Positions 34,688 through 46,700 of a stretch of 64,000 nt of DNA are shown here, piece after piece. Both the position numbers and the translations under genes were made by a program. The DNA comes from Whalleya microplaca (Eukaryota; Ascomycota; Sordariomycetes; Xylariales; Xylariaceae). The notes under the pieces were generated by a model that was not told the origin of the DNA, did not search any database, and was given only the letters and a program-made list of their open reading frames with translations. The number at the start of each line of letters is the position of its first letter. Position 1 is the stretch's first letter. The DNA lies in NCBI GenBank assembly GCA_022497155.1, contig MU385730.1, positions 310,001 to 374,000 on the forward strand, read 5' to 3'.

Positions 34688-36629
34688 TCACCGTCTGCTA
34701 GGAACCGGTACAAACCTGATTCGTAGCTTTGGTTTATTCCACATGGCATACATGCTGAAATCCCTGTCAAAGACCAAGTCTTGCCCGTCGACTGCTTCTA
34801 AGTCGAACGTCCATAGTATCTTGGCGAGGAATAGCCGCATCTGCGGCCACGCACTCTCCCTACCAATACATTGTCTTGGGCCATAACCAAAAGGAAAGAA
34901 GCTCTTCAGATTGTCGTTGGCGAACTTCTGATCATAGCCAGGATGTTCCCGAGGCAACCAGCGTTGCGGGCAGTACCTAAGCGGGTCATAGAAATACCGT
35001 GGACTACGGCATGTAGCAAATGGACATATTTGGCATACAACCTGTGAAGGTCAGAGTAAGCTCGGACCTGACGGATAATGGGTAGGTAGGTACTCACGCC
35101 TTTGGGAATATATACTCCGTCAACCATGGCACCCGGGCTCAAACGAGGGTGGCCAGAAATAATTGAGTTGAACAAACGAAAGGTTTCCCAAATACAGGCA
35201 TTTAGGTAACTCATATTTGATAACGCCGTCAGTTCGATGTCATCATAACTTGGAAAAGCGCTTCTAACCTCGCGAACGAGGGTATTATACGCTTCTCTCT
35301 CTCGGGATAGGATAAATAACATGGTATAGAACCGGGTTGAAGTCGGCTCGAAACCAGCAATGAGCAGTTGAAATGCAAGTTGTCCCAGGTGTTTAGCTGT
35401 CTTGGAGTCGGGCGGCGGGGCGTCGGGGGGAAATATGTGCTCGAAGTAGTCGATATTATCCATTCCTTGGCGGCCAATGCGTGCTTGAATCTCATGATCA
35501 TTGGCCTTCAAGGCCTTGGGTAGTGTGCGGAGAACTCGGGGTGGGATGAACAAATATCTGAAAGTGCGAAGCCACGGAAACCGCCTTGATACCTGATTGA
35601 TTGTGGCGAAGAAGCTGAGATCGAGAAGAGAATCCAGGAGGTCTGATGATTTCTCTAGTTTCCTGTGTCAGTGAAACGCCAATCGGCTGCTTGAAGCCAT
35701 GAATGCCTTACCGTTGTTCATATGGCCAGTCTTACGGCTATAGACGACGTCGGCTGATAAATCCATAGCCATCCATGTGGTCCACTATATTGTTAATATG
35801 GTTAGAATTATGTCCCTTGGGTCATATGTATAGACCTTCTCACCTTGCTTATTTCAATTCCCGCTGGCGAACCACCATTAGCTTTGATTTTGTCGATGAA
35901 TATGTCAATATACTTGTAGAATTTTATTTCCTTTGCATGGATAGACTTGAGGCTGAATGCAGGAGAGAGCTTTTTTGCGATTTCTCGGTGTTTATGAGGG
36001 TCACGTTCCCAGGCGATTCCGCCATCTCCCGAACCCAAATCTACGAACTCTGTCTTGACAAATACTTCTTGGTGTTTTACAGCAGACCCATGGATGTCTA
36101 AACACACAACACATTAGCGTCATTGGAAAAGCTCGTGGTGACAAGGGACGTTAACCTATGACCGATTGCGGTGTCATGAATGCTAACTCATTCGGAGCTA
36201 TACGAACTATATCTCCTGGGTAGTGTCAGTCGTATTTGTCACGTCGAAACTGCTTAGCTCCTAGTTAACGTACCATATTCCCTAAGCGCCTGCTCGACCG
36301 CCCATGGCCACCTTCCTCTGATCCTATGTCTGTTAGGAAGAACTAGCTGGAAATGGCCACACCGAAAAACATCACTCACCAATGGTATGCATACCAAACG
36401 TTCGACACAGCCGCAAGCCTTGGACCAGGGAACTTAGAAGCGGGATGGAAACGTACTAGATAGGTAATACGGGTTGTTGTGTACAAGCAGACCTACATGG
36501 CAAATTAATCGCCAAAACATCATTCAAGGTGACTAATGTCGAGCATACGAGGAGGAAAATAAAGCAGAGCCACGTTGACGCTGCTACGTCGACAGGGTGC
36601 GCAGGCAGTGATAGACCATTCCAAGCCAT
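34688..36629 (-). CDS. Cytochrome P450 monooxygenase
   Basis: Eight exons, 36629-36497, 36455-36380, 36323-36274, 36215-36156, 36097-35844, 35784-35712, 35654-35098 and 35041-34688, join in frame to give 518 aa. The N-terminus has a membrane anchor (ASTWLCFIFLLVCSTLVTL) and the Pro-rich hinge RFHPASKFPGPRL. The spliced middle reads GDIVRIAPNELAF, typical of fungal class II enzymes. The I-helix motif is AGFEPTST, with Pro in place of the first Thr of AGxETT. ExxR is ETFR, then YDPLRYCPQRWLP, and the heme-binding motif FGYGPRQCIG places the ligand at Cys459. It resembles CYP65-type tailoring enzymes (general resemblance only). The first intron is just 41 nt. A role in oxidising the PKS-NRPS product is plausible. 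Confidence 0.88.
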
Positions 36630-37995
36630 CTTGCAAAAGGACCGGAAAGGATCTGTGATGATGCGATGGGAGAGAAAGCGGTTGGCGTGTGTGCCAGTGG
36701 TGACATACATGTAGAGTAGTATTAGGTTGAAGTGTAGACGGCAGAATGATCGACCGCTCTAGACAGATCGAAATATACAACTTTCGCCCTTGGTTTATCT
36801 TACAATCCTACAAATATCCTACCGCCATTCGTATGTAGGATTCATCGGCTGCTGCACACAGTCCGGCTGCTACCAGTCAATTTGCGAGGTGTCTTGCTGC
36901 ATCTTTGCTGCGAAAAGGACGGGTAGTATTGAGAAGGATCTCATAACCTCTGCAGGCTATATAAATGTAACTGTAAGATGATTACTTAATACGAGCTAGA
37001 TGTCCCTCATGCGCCAAACAGCCATTGACGTAGGAGTCCTTATGCCGGGGTTCTATCTACGTGCAGAAAGCTGAAATATATATGCAGCAATTGCTATTGG
37101 ACCGATCATCCGTCACCGATAAGCCACAAAAGAATATCCTAGCAGGCCGCGACACCCCTTGGGGGCCGGAAACTGACGGCTGCCAAATTATCTCTCGTTG
37201 CAGAGGCAAAGGATTATGCTGCCGACAAAGGCTTGTACTACTGACATGCGGATATTCGCTTTGTAATAGGTAGTCTAAGCGAGGACTATGCCATAGGATG
37301 GGTTATTTCCCAGAACTTACCCCATACAGGGGCAAACAACGTCATTTTCTGTACGGATAATCCCACGCCACTGAGCAGGCCCTGGAAGGAATAGTGTTGT
37401 ATAAAGATCTTGTAAGCTTGCGGTGTGACGTTATAAATTTCGTAAAAAGCTGTTGTTGATATACGTACTGTATCCCTTACCTTACTTATAACTACTTTGA
37501 AGATATGGTATACATACCATTCAATGCGTGAAGTTATATGCATATAACATGGTTCAGACTAGAAAACCTTAAGCAATGTAAAAATCTTGGAAAACTAATA
37601 TTTATTACCCCTGCATGGTGTACAATACAAAAACGGCACAGCGAACGATCTGGATTCAATGCTTGTCGTAATTAAGTAGCTATCTAATCAACCAGTCAAA
37701 TTCAAGGAGTTACTTGCGAAATACCTAATTGTCTCTATGTGCACGAGATAGAAAGGGCTACCAATTTTGTGCTTGTTACTATGGATAGACTAACACCAAT
37801 TCCCAGCGCTGCAACTTCCGAGAGAATCAAAAGATACTCTATACTATTAAAGGGATGTACAAGAGGGAGACGGGACAGTTTCTTCTGCGGAGTACGGAGG
37901 TGCCGATGCCTATCTAGCCCACCCCTTTTATGGAGTTCTAACAAATTCACCTCCAAGGTCTATTAGTTTGGATGGTTTACAGGATAATATTGCCA
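36630..37995. other. Intergenic, no gene seen
   Basis: This is upstream of the P450 gene and downstream of the rhodopsin-fold gene. A short Cys-rich frame at 36790-36981 (GFIGCCTQSGC...) faintly recalls fungal membrane proteins but ends early and has no partner exon. Nothing is supported. Confidence 0.45.
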
Positions 37996-39350
37996 TCAAA
38001 CTATGTCAAAACTTCGCTGCATTCTGACCGTTTTTAGTGAGTGGATGTCACTATTGGCAGATCCTAATCGTGGGTTTACGTCGATGCTTGTCCATGCGTT
38101 ACCTCCTTGGCTTGGCCAATTATGATATGCCGCTTGGGTTTGGTCTTTTCTGATATTCTCAGTCGAGCTGGTCTTCCTGCTTCCTGGAGGCGTTGTTTCA
38201 CTGAAGACTCGTGATGGTTTGCTTCGAAGCACTCTCAAGGAGATCGAGTGGCCCACATTGGATACAAGGCGCCTGAACCCCTCTAAGCGCAGTACTCCCT
38301 TATAAACGGGCGCGCAACAGCAGATGATACTGGCGGATTCTTGTACAAATCTCCATATCGGGATGGTCAAGTTATAATCTAAGAGCCATCTGATCAGCAA
38401 TCATCGTAATGTTAGACTCGTGTTGCACGTACCTGACCCAGCGTTGGCATAGGACTGGCCAATTCTGATGAATCCGATAACACCAGACCTGAGCCGATAT
38501 GTTAGTGCTTGACAGGGAGATTCCCACATTCGAAAGATCGAGGACATACAGGCCCCCCAGAACAAAAATACCCGATAGCTTGAATTTTGTTGATGTTCGG
38601 ATATGTAGGCCATGTACCATCCATAAGGCAAGGCCGACCATGATGAAATCGATCGTCGAATTGGTAGTTTCGCTCCCAACCAAATATCGCTTGGCATCTA
38701 CGCAGTCACCGCGTACTCTCGGGTCCCAGGCGGCACTGAGTGGTTGACACCGCAAACAACGGACCAAGATGGTTACTATAGTCCAAAGCACTTGGGCGGT
38801 TCCAGTTGCCCATATACAACGTGCAAACAGTCGATCTATACCGAATAGACGGTGGTAAAGGTATAGGAGACTCATCTTGGCGAATAATTGGTTAAGCGGG
38901 CCAAAGGGATCTTGTGCATATGCCAGCTGTGCCATTCGTGAATATGTTGGTTGGTAACAATATTGAAAGTTTAGAAACCAGAGCTCGTACCTTGCTTATG
39001 CGAACTGACTCATTCATAGAAAGATCCTTTAATGGCCTGCCACCAATAGTGGTGATAACTAGACAGCGAACAAACAGAAGTCGCATCAGCAATAGAACAT
39101 AAAGATGAGTATAGGGCAAGATATGCAGAGAGCCATATGAGGCAAGATACAACTTACAGATTAAATCCATAATCACCTCAACCAAGAATGAAACATAAGC
39201 TGCTAAGGCAAGCCAGTCCTCCACGGTGGTCTTGAGGCCGGCTCGCCTAGTTGCATGGAAGCGAAGAGCTACGGCTAGTGCACAAATAGGCAGTGCTACA
39301 ATACCGTAGATAAAGGCTGCATCGAGTACAGCGATTCCAAGTACAGCCAT
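37996..39350 (-). CDS. Rhodopsin-fold integral membrane protein (PTH11-like)
   Basis: Five exons, 39350-39158, 39058-38991, 38926-38550, 38488-38433 and 38378-37996, join in frame to give 358 aa. Features of the fungal seven-helix rhodopsin-domain family are present: an early helix ending RFHATRR, VEDWLALAAY, the helix of FGPLNQLFAKMSLLYLYHRLF, RCLRCQPLSAAWDP, the helix FIMVGLALWMVHGL, then LGGLSGVIGFIRI and SIICCCAPVYKGV. The soluble tail is basic and Ser/Thr-rich. The family is large in Pezizomycotina and includes PTH11-like surface receptors; members are also found in metabolite clusters with unproven roles. It is divergent from the PKS-NRPS, sharing a 1.4-kb upstream region. Confidence 0.85.
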
Positions 39351-40747
39351 ATTGAAATGTGCCTATGACATTGCCGTCAGAGATAATTGAGAAGTGGACT
39401 TAGTAGGGGGAATGGAATGAAAACAATGACAAAAGCATTAGTGATGAAGGTCTAATGACTACGGGCGTTAAATCCTAATCCTCAAGAGCATATTCAAGAA
39501 AATGCACGAAATATCTGTCATGGGCGGTCTGCCTTGTCAGCTCCTGCAGGGCAGAGGCGTAGGGCCGATATCGAGAGGCAGGCTGGGAAAACTAAAGGCT
39601 CACTGTGACTCTGTGAGACCATCCCGTGCTCGCATAATATTGCAACATCTATTATAACGATAGTTGTGTAGTAATAGGATGAGCAGATACGATATGATTG
39701 GCCGCCACCAAACTGTAGGATCTCGTAGGCAGTAAAACGAATGTAACTACACAACAATACGGAGTTCTGGTGACATTTCTCACCCTCTCCACTTTATAAC
39801 CTTATATAAGTATGCATGGTATCTGCCGTGCGTCTTGTGGCGTTGTCACCCCCTCTCCCTCCCTCCCGGCCTATAACCCACTGGAGAGTCTCTGGCTATA
39901 CGCAGCACGCATATAAGTAACCCTGTTCACATGTCCATTACGCAGTATGGGGCGCCAACTACTACAACAAACCTATTTAAAGGCGCAAGCGGTGAAACCC
40001 GGGCCTAAAACTTCGTGCCTATCACTTCCTATTGCCATTTAGGGGCTGGTGCTGCCTCGCTTCATTCCACAATTCGGGGCCGAAAATTGGAGATGTTTAG
40101 GGCTCCTGCGATCGATCCAATGGAGTGGGTGGGGAATGTTCTAGGGCCTTTCACTCGGTTTTGCTGGTCTTGTGTAGCCTGGGGGCGTCATCACTCTATC
40201 GTCGGTCATATCGATTGATGTCCAAGAACGTAAGGCTCTACTGCTGATCAATAATTAGCAACGTTGATTTTGCGACAAGTACTGTAAGTTCTTCGGTGAA
40301 AGTTGTTTCGATGAGTGTCATTGGACCGGTGGATCTGTTGTATAATATATATCTAACCTAAAACAGGATTCCAACTACGGCTAATGAAACCTCTTGTAGT
40401 AGATACCAGTATTTGACGAACACAGGAAATGAGTGAATAGGTTACATTTACTAAGGTTAAAATATATAAGAGCTACTAAGGCTGGCAGGGCTAATGCGTG
40501 GATGATCTGGATGACATAATCCAGCAATCCATTATTTGTTTTACATTGCCTATACGATTTATGGGATTAGGATAGAATATTTATATGAATGGTGCTCGTT
40601 CACCAGAAAACTAAATGGAGACTGTGGACGGCCTCTAGCATCGACGAAGCTAAGGCGAACCAAGTATCACAAATATATATCTACTTGTTATCCTAGACTT
40701 ACATAACTCGTTTTATTCTTACCCGAACTGATGATTGGTCCACCAAA
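39351..40747. promoter_or_regulatory. Divergent promoter region, membrane protein / PKS-NRPS
   Basis: This separates the start codons of the rhodopsin-fold gene and the PKS-NRPS. A TATA-like run (AAATATATAT, 40671-40680) lies about 70 bp before the PKS-NRPS ATG, and another at 40459-40467. No gene is supported in it, and no pathway-specific binding site could be named. Confidence 0.5.
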
Positions 40748-43700
40748 ATGAGTCGCCGGCAAGAGCCTATTGCTATTATCGGAACAGGTTGTCGGTTTCC
40801 AGGTGGTGCCGACAGCCCTTCGAAGCTGTGGGAACTTCTTCGAAATCCACGCGATCTCCTTACTCCAATACCTGTCGACAGATTTAGTGCCCATGGGTTC
40901 TATCATGACAATGGGCAATACCATGGACACAGCAATGTCAAAGATTCCTATCTCTTGGGGGGAGATAGAGCCCATCGCCAATTTGACGCCCATTTTTTTG
41001 GTATCAGTCAGTGCGAGGCTCAGACGATGGATCCGCAGCTTCGCCTGCTGTTGGAGACAGTTTATGAGGCACTGGAGAGATCTGGGCACTCAATTGAGAG
41101 CTTGAGGGGCTCTGACACAGCCGTATATTCAGGCTTGATGAGGGCTGACTACACACAAATCATGACTCGGGATGGTGACTACAGCACTCTCGGAACCTAC
41201 CATGAAACCGGAACATCGAGAGCCCTTATGTCTAATAGAGTGTCATATTTCTTCGACTGGCGGGGTCCTTCCATGACCATTGATACGGCATGTAGTTCCA
41301 GCCTTGTCGCTATACACCAAGCTGTTGTGCAGCTCCGCTCCGGCCAATCACGGCTGGCCGTGGCCACGGGTGCAAATCTTCTCCTGGACCCCATGCCATA
41401 CGTTAGCGGGACTAATCTCAAATTGCTTTCCCCTGATAGCCGCTCCCGTATGTGGGATGCCTCCGCTAACGGTTATGCTCGCGGAGAAGGCATCGCAGCC
41501 ATAGTCCTCAAACCCCTGCTTGCCGCAGAGGAAGATGGCGATGACATTGAATGTATCATTCGCGAAACGGCTGTTAATCAGGATGGGAGGACGAATGGAA
41601 TTACTAGGTAAATTTGTTATTATATACCCAAATTGCCTAGTTGGTATCTGGTCTAATATGTCACAGGCCAAGCGCGGCAGCTCAGAAGAAGCTGATTCTG
41701 GACTGTTACAGACTCGCCGACCTTGACCCGAAAGACCTTGCTGGTAGACCTCAGTATTTTGAAGCTCACGGGACAGGCACACCACTGGGTGACCCGACAG
41801 AAGCTGAGGCTATATGGTCTACCTTCTTTTCAGACGTGGGCCAAGAGAGTCATGGCTTGAATCCAATCTTAGTAGGCAGCATCAAGACAGCCATTGGCCA
41901 TACCGAAGGCACGGCAGGCTTGGCAGGAATATTGAAGGCATCTCTGGCCTTGCAGAACGCCATAATTCCTCCTAATCTATTACTGGAAGAGTTAAATGAC
42001 CGAATACGACCCTTCTATGCGAATCTACGAGTTCCAACGTCTGCTACTCCATGGCCCAATGTCTCTGGTCCTCGAAGGGCCAGCGTGAATAGGTAAAACC
42101 TTTCTTACCATAACAACCTGATGGCCTTATTTTTAGTTGCGCTAACGTTAATACTAGTTTCGGCTTCGGAGGCTGCAATGCTCATGCGATCCTCGAGAAT
42201 TATGAACCAGTCATTCGTTCTCAATCTCTCGAAAGTGCACCTCTTTGCACCCCGCTGGTTTTTTCGGCGGCCACAGACGGTTCATTATTCTCATACCTCG
42301 ATTCATTCTACAAATATATGCTGGGGAAAGGTTCAAATGAATCAATACATGACATAGCACACACTCTCTATTCGCGAAGCCGCCTCCCAGTGGCTATAGT
42401 GCTGGCAGCTACTACTTTACCGGACCTCTACACCTATCTAGAAAGATCCCTCTCGGCCCCGCAAGCATATAAGACTATCGGCATCCGAACTACACCTAAC
42501 CAAGCCTTAGGGGACATTAAGATACTAGGCGTGTTCACCGGCCAAGGGGCACAATGGGCTCGACAAGGCTATGAATTGATCAAATACTCCCCTACTGCCA
42601 GGGACATAGTCATGAACCTAGACACACGACTTTCTCAGCTTCCTATCGAAGACCGCCCATCGTGGTCTTTGTTAGAAGAACTTGAAAAGGAAGCATGCAT
42701 TTCGCTTATTAGTCAATCATCATTATCCCAACCATTATGCACAGCAATTCAGATCCTCCAGGTCGACTTATTACGGCTTGCAGGTATACAACTGTCTGCC
42801 GTAGTTGGCCATTCTTCCGGCGAAATTGCTGCAGCCTATGCTGCCGGGGTCCTTTCCGCCCAGGACGCTATTTGCATTGCATATTATCGTGGCATCCATT
42901 CCGATCTAGCTGGAAGTTCCAATGGCCAGCCTGGTGCTATGATGGCTGTAGGAGTCTCCGTGGAGGACTTTTATGGCTTGTGCGATTCATCTCATTTGAG
43001 GGGTCGTGTATCGGTTGCCGCTATCAACTCACCAGTTAGTATCACTGTCTCTGGAGACAGCGATGCTATTGAAGAACTCCGAGTAAAATTCGTGAACGAG
43101 AAGAAATTTGTCAAAGTTCTGAGAATTGATAAAGCATACCACTCACATCATATGGTTCCCTGCGCCCAGCTCTATGCTCAGTCTCTCCGAGCTCTACACA
43201 TTCCGATTTCCACTGCTCGATGTGCATGGTTTTCTAGCGTCACAGGAGAGCCGGTTACTGCTAGTAATGAGGCTCTTAGTGATGCTTACTGGAAAGACAA
43301 TTTACTTGAACCTGTCTTGTTCATGAAAGCGTTGCAGTCTGCATGGGACTACATGGGCCCATTTAACTTGGCCCTTGAAATAGGTCCTCATCCAGCCCTG
43401 AAACGTCCTTTACAAGAGACATTTCAAGCTATATCGGCACAACCACTTCCATATACTTGTATGCTGTACCGTGGGAGGAACAGCATTGAGTCTTTCGCCG
43501 AAGGGCTTGGTTCCATCTGGCTCCATCTTGGAAAAGAATACCTCGACCTGCAAGCGTATGACCGACTATTCTCTGCTCAAGACAGGCCAGTCTACAGCAT
43601 AGTAAAGGACATACCAACGTACGCTTGGGACCACACTAAAGAGTATTGGCACGAGTCACGGCATGCAGAAGCTGTACGGACTCGATCAGATTCTGTGCGT

Positions 43701-46700
43701 ACTCTTCTTGGCCATCTCAACCCTGACACTACTAAACTTGAAATGCATTGGCGACAAATTGTCAAGCCCGGTGAAATTCTATGGCTTGATGGACATCGAT
43801 TGCAGAATCAAATGGTATTTCCGGCTGCTGGATACATCGTAATGGCGATAGAAGCTGCTATGACATTGTGCAAGAACGCATCCGTTACTTTTATCGAGGT
43901 CTTTGATGTTGAAATCAGCAAAGCGCTGACTTTTGATGATGTGGATATTGGTGTGGAAGCTGTGTTTTCACTGAAAGACATTACACGGGAAAGGAGCGAT
44001 ATCATTGAAGCCAGATTCGATTATAAGGCAACACTCGGAAAGCACAGCGATTTGCTAGATCTATTGGCCAGTGGCCATTTGCGAGTGTCGCTAGGGAAAG
44101 GTTCAGACACCGTTCTCCCTGCTAGAGGTCCGTGTCTACCGCATCTTGCCGATGTACAAGCCATCGACTTTTACAAGTCGCTTGAAAGAATTGGCTATCA
44201 GTACTCGCATCCGTTCAACGCTTTGTACGGATTGAAAAGGCGACTAGCCGCCGTCACGGGATTAATTTCCAACATCGAGCCAGGAGAGTTTTTTATCCAC
44301 CCTGCCACACTAGACGCTGCGTTCCAATCGGTTCTCCTGGCCAGGTCTGCCCCTGGTGATGGAGAGCTTAGATCAATTCATGTTCCGAAGGCCATCCGGC
44401 GCATTGGAATCAATCCATACCTGTGTGCAGCGAAGCAATCCCAGGAAAGCTCCCTGCAATTTGACACTGTGCAGCCAGTGGGCAGCTCCAAGATTGAAGG
44501 CGATGTCGATATCTACCGGACTGGCCTGGACTGTGCGATGATCCAAATCGAAGGACTCATCTTGGCTCCCCTCTCTGTACCGACTGTGAGGGAAGATCGA
44601 GAGATGTTCTCAACCATGATCTGGGATGTAGCTAGTCCAGATGCGCAGTCCGCAGTTCACGATGATATTGTGAGCGGCGAGCAACGCCAGTTGGCGACCA
44701 TTCTAGAACGCGCCGCCGTTTTATATCTCCGAAATCTAGATGAGAGCTTCCCAAGTAATCACCCATTGCGGACCGAAGGTCCGTATTCACACCTTCTATA
44801 TTTCGCATCCCATGTTGTACGCACCGCTCAAGGAGGAACGCACCCGCTATGGAGGTCGGAATGGGAGAGTGATACGTACGAGCAAATATCCAATGAGTGT
44901 AGCCCTTATCAACATGTAGTTGACGTAAGACTGCTCACCACCATGGGCCAAAGCCTCTATGAGATCGTCAAAGGCACTAAACTTGCGATTGAAGTTGGCA
45001 TGACGGATAACTTATTGAATAAGTATTACGAAGCCTCCCAGGCAGTATTAGCGTACACCACTTACCTTGCCCGGATTGTCAATCAGATTGCTCATCGAAC
45101 CCCCCAAATGGATATCATTGAGATCGGCGCGGGGACTGCGGGCGCGACAAAACGTATCTTTGGGGAAATTGGCGAGAAGTGGTCTTCGTATACATTCACA
45201 GATATTTCTCCTGGTTTTTTCGACGCCGCCCGAGTTCTCTTCAGCCATAAGGATCAAAGCCAAAAGATGTCCTTCAAAGTGCTGGATATTAGCAAATCAC
45301 CAGGGGCTCAAGCCTTCGCAGAGCACTCGTATGATCTGGTTGTCGCGTCAATGGTTCTGCATGCAACGCCTTCTCTAAGGGAGACATTACACAACGTTCG
45401 CCGTCTGCTCAAACCGGGAGGCTACCTCGTTGCAACAGAAATCCTCGCTGAATGCCCTGCATATATAGGGGCTATTTTTGGAGCATTCCATGGTTGGTGG
45501 GCAGGAGTGAATGACGGTCGAGTCTTATCGCCTGGAGTCAGCGTGGCGGAATGGGATAGTTTGCTTCGCAGCACAGGGTTTTCTGGTTGCGACACTGTGA
45601 CGCCGTCCCCTGATCCTTCGGTCCGTCCTGTCACAGTTTTTGTTTCCCAGGCGATGGATGACAAGTTGATGTCTCTTAGAGAGCCATTCTCGGTTTCCGA
45701 GCTCGCAGCTCCGGGACACCTGATCGACGATCTAGTCCTAGTTGGCGGAAATAAGCTACCAACATCGCGACTTGTGGGCCAGTTACAAAGCATTCTTGGA
45801 CTCTACTGTAAAAGTACACATGTGCTACAGTCGTTGGAATGTATTCGGAGCCTCAATGTCTCATACAAGACCACTGTTCTTTGCCTAGAGGATCTGGACG
45901 AACCGTTTTTCCAGCGTCTCACTGATACCAAATGGGAAGCTATAAAAGCAACGCTGTCGAATGCAGGCAGCATACTGTGGATAACACACGGTCGATGCGT
46001 GGGAAACCCGTACGCCAACTTGATGGTGGGATTATTACGCTCCTCAACACGGGAATTTCCCGCTCTGGATATCCAGATTCTGAATGTAGCGGACATACGA
46101 AACCTAGAAGCCCGAATCATTGCTGAGACGCTTTTACGCCTGAAGGTCCAAATCCTTTGGCGACAAGCGGGCATCCAAGATGCAAATTTTGTCACTATTG
46201 AACCTGAGATAGTAGTAGACGAAAAGGGCCGGACAACCATCCCTCGAATGATGGCAAATAAGGGAATGAACGACCGCTATAACTCCTTTCGGCGACCAAT
46301 CATGGCCAGTGCCAATTTGGACACGACCAATATTGTCGTAAGACGATCTGACAATGGATTATCCCTTTATAATAAACGAGCCTTCGCGGAGCAAGAAATG
46401 GGCAATGAAAGTATACGGGTCTCGTACTCGTCTCATTCACCAGTTAGGGTTGCTGAGGTTGGATGCTTGTTTTTGATGCTTGGTATAAGCTGTGATTCTG
46501 GGGCGCAGCTGGTTGTCCTATCCGCTACGCATGCGTCAGTCGTTCATCCCTTCGCAAATATTCGCGTACCAACAAACTTGGCGTTCGATTCAGGCTCCGA
46601 GACGAAGTTTCTATGCTTGGTAGCTTACCATATGCTATCTTCGGTTATCTTGAGGGGGCTGACGCAGCGCGATAACATCCTCGTTCATGAGCCAGATCCA

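Noticed and set aside
36790..36981. Short Cys-rich ORF (GFIGCCTQSGC)
   Set aside because: Faint likeness to fungal membrane proteins but only 63 residues, with no continuation in any frame.
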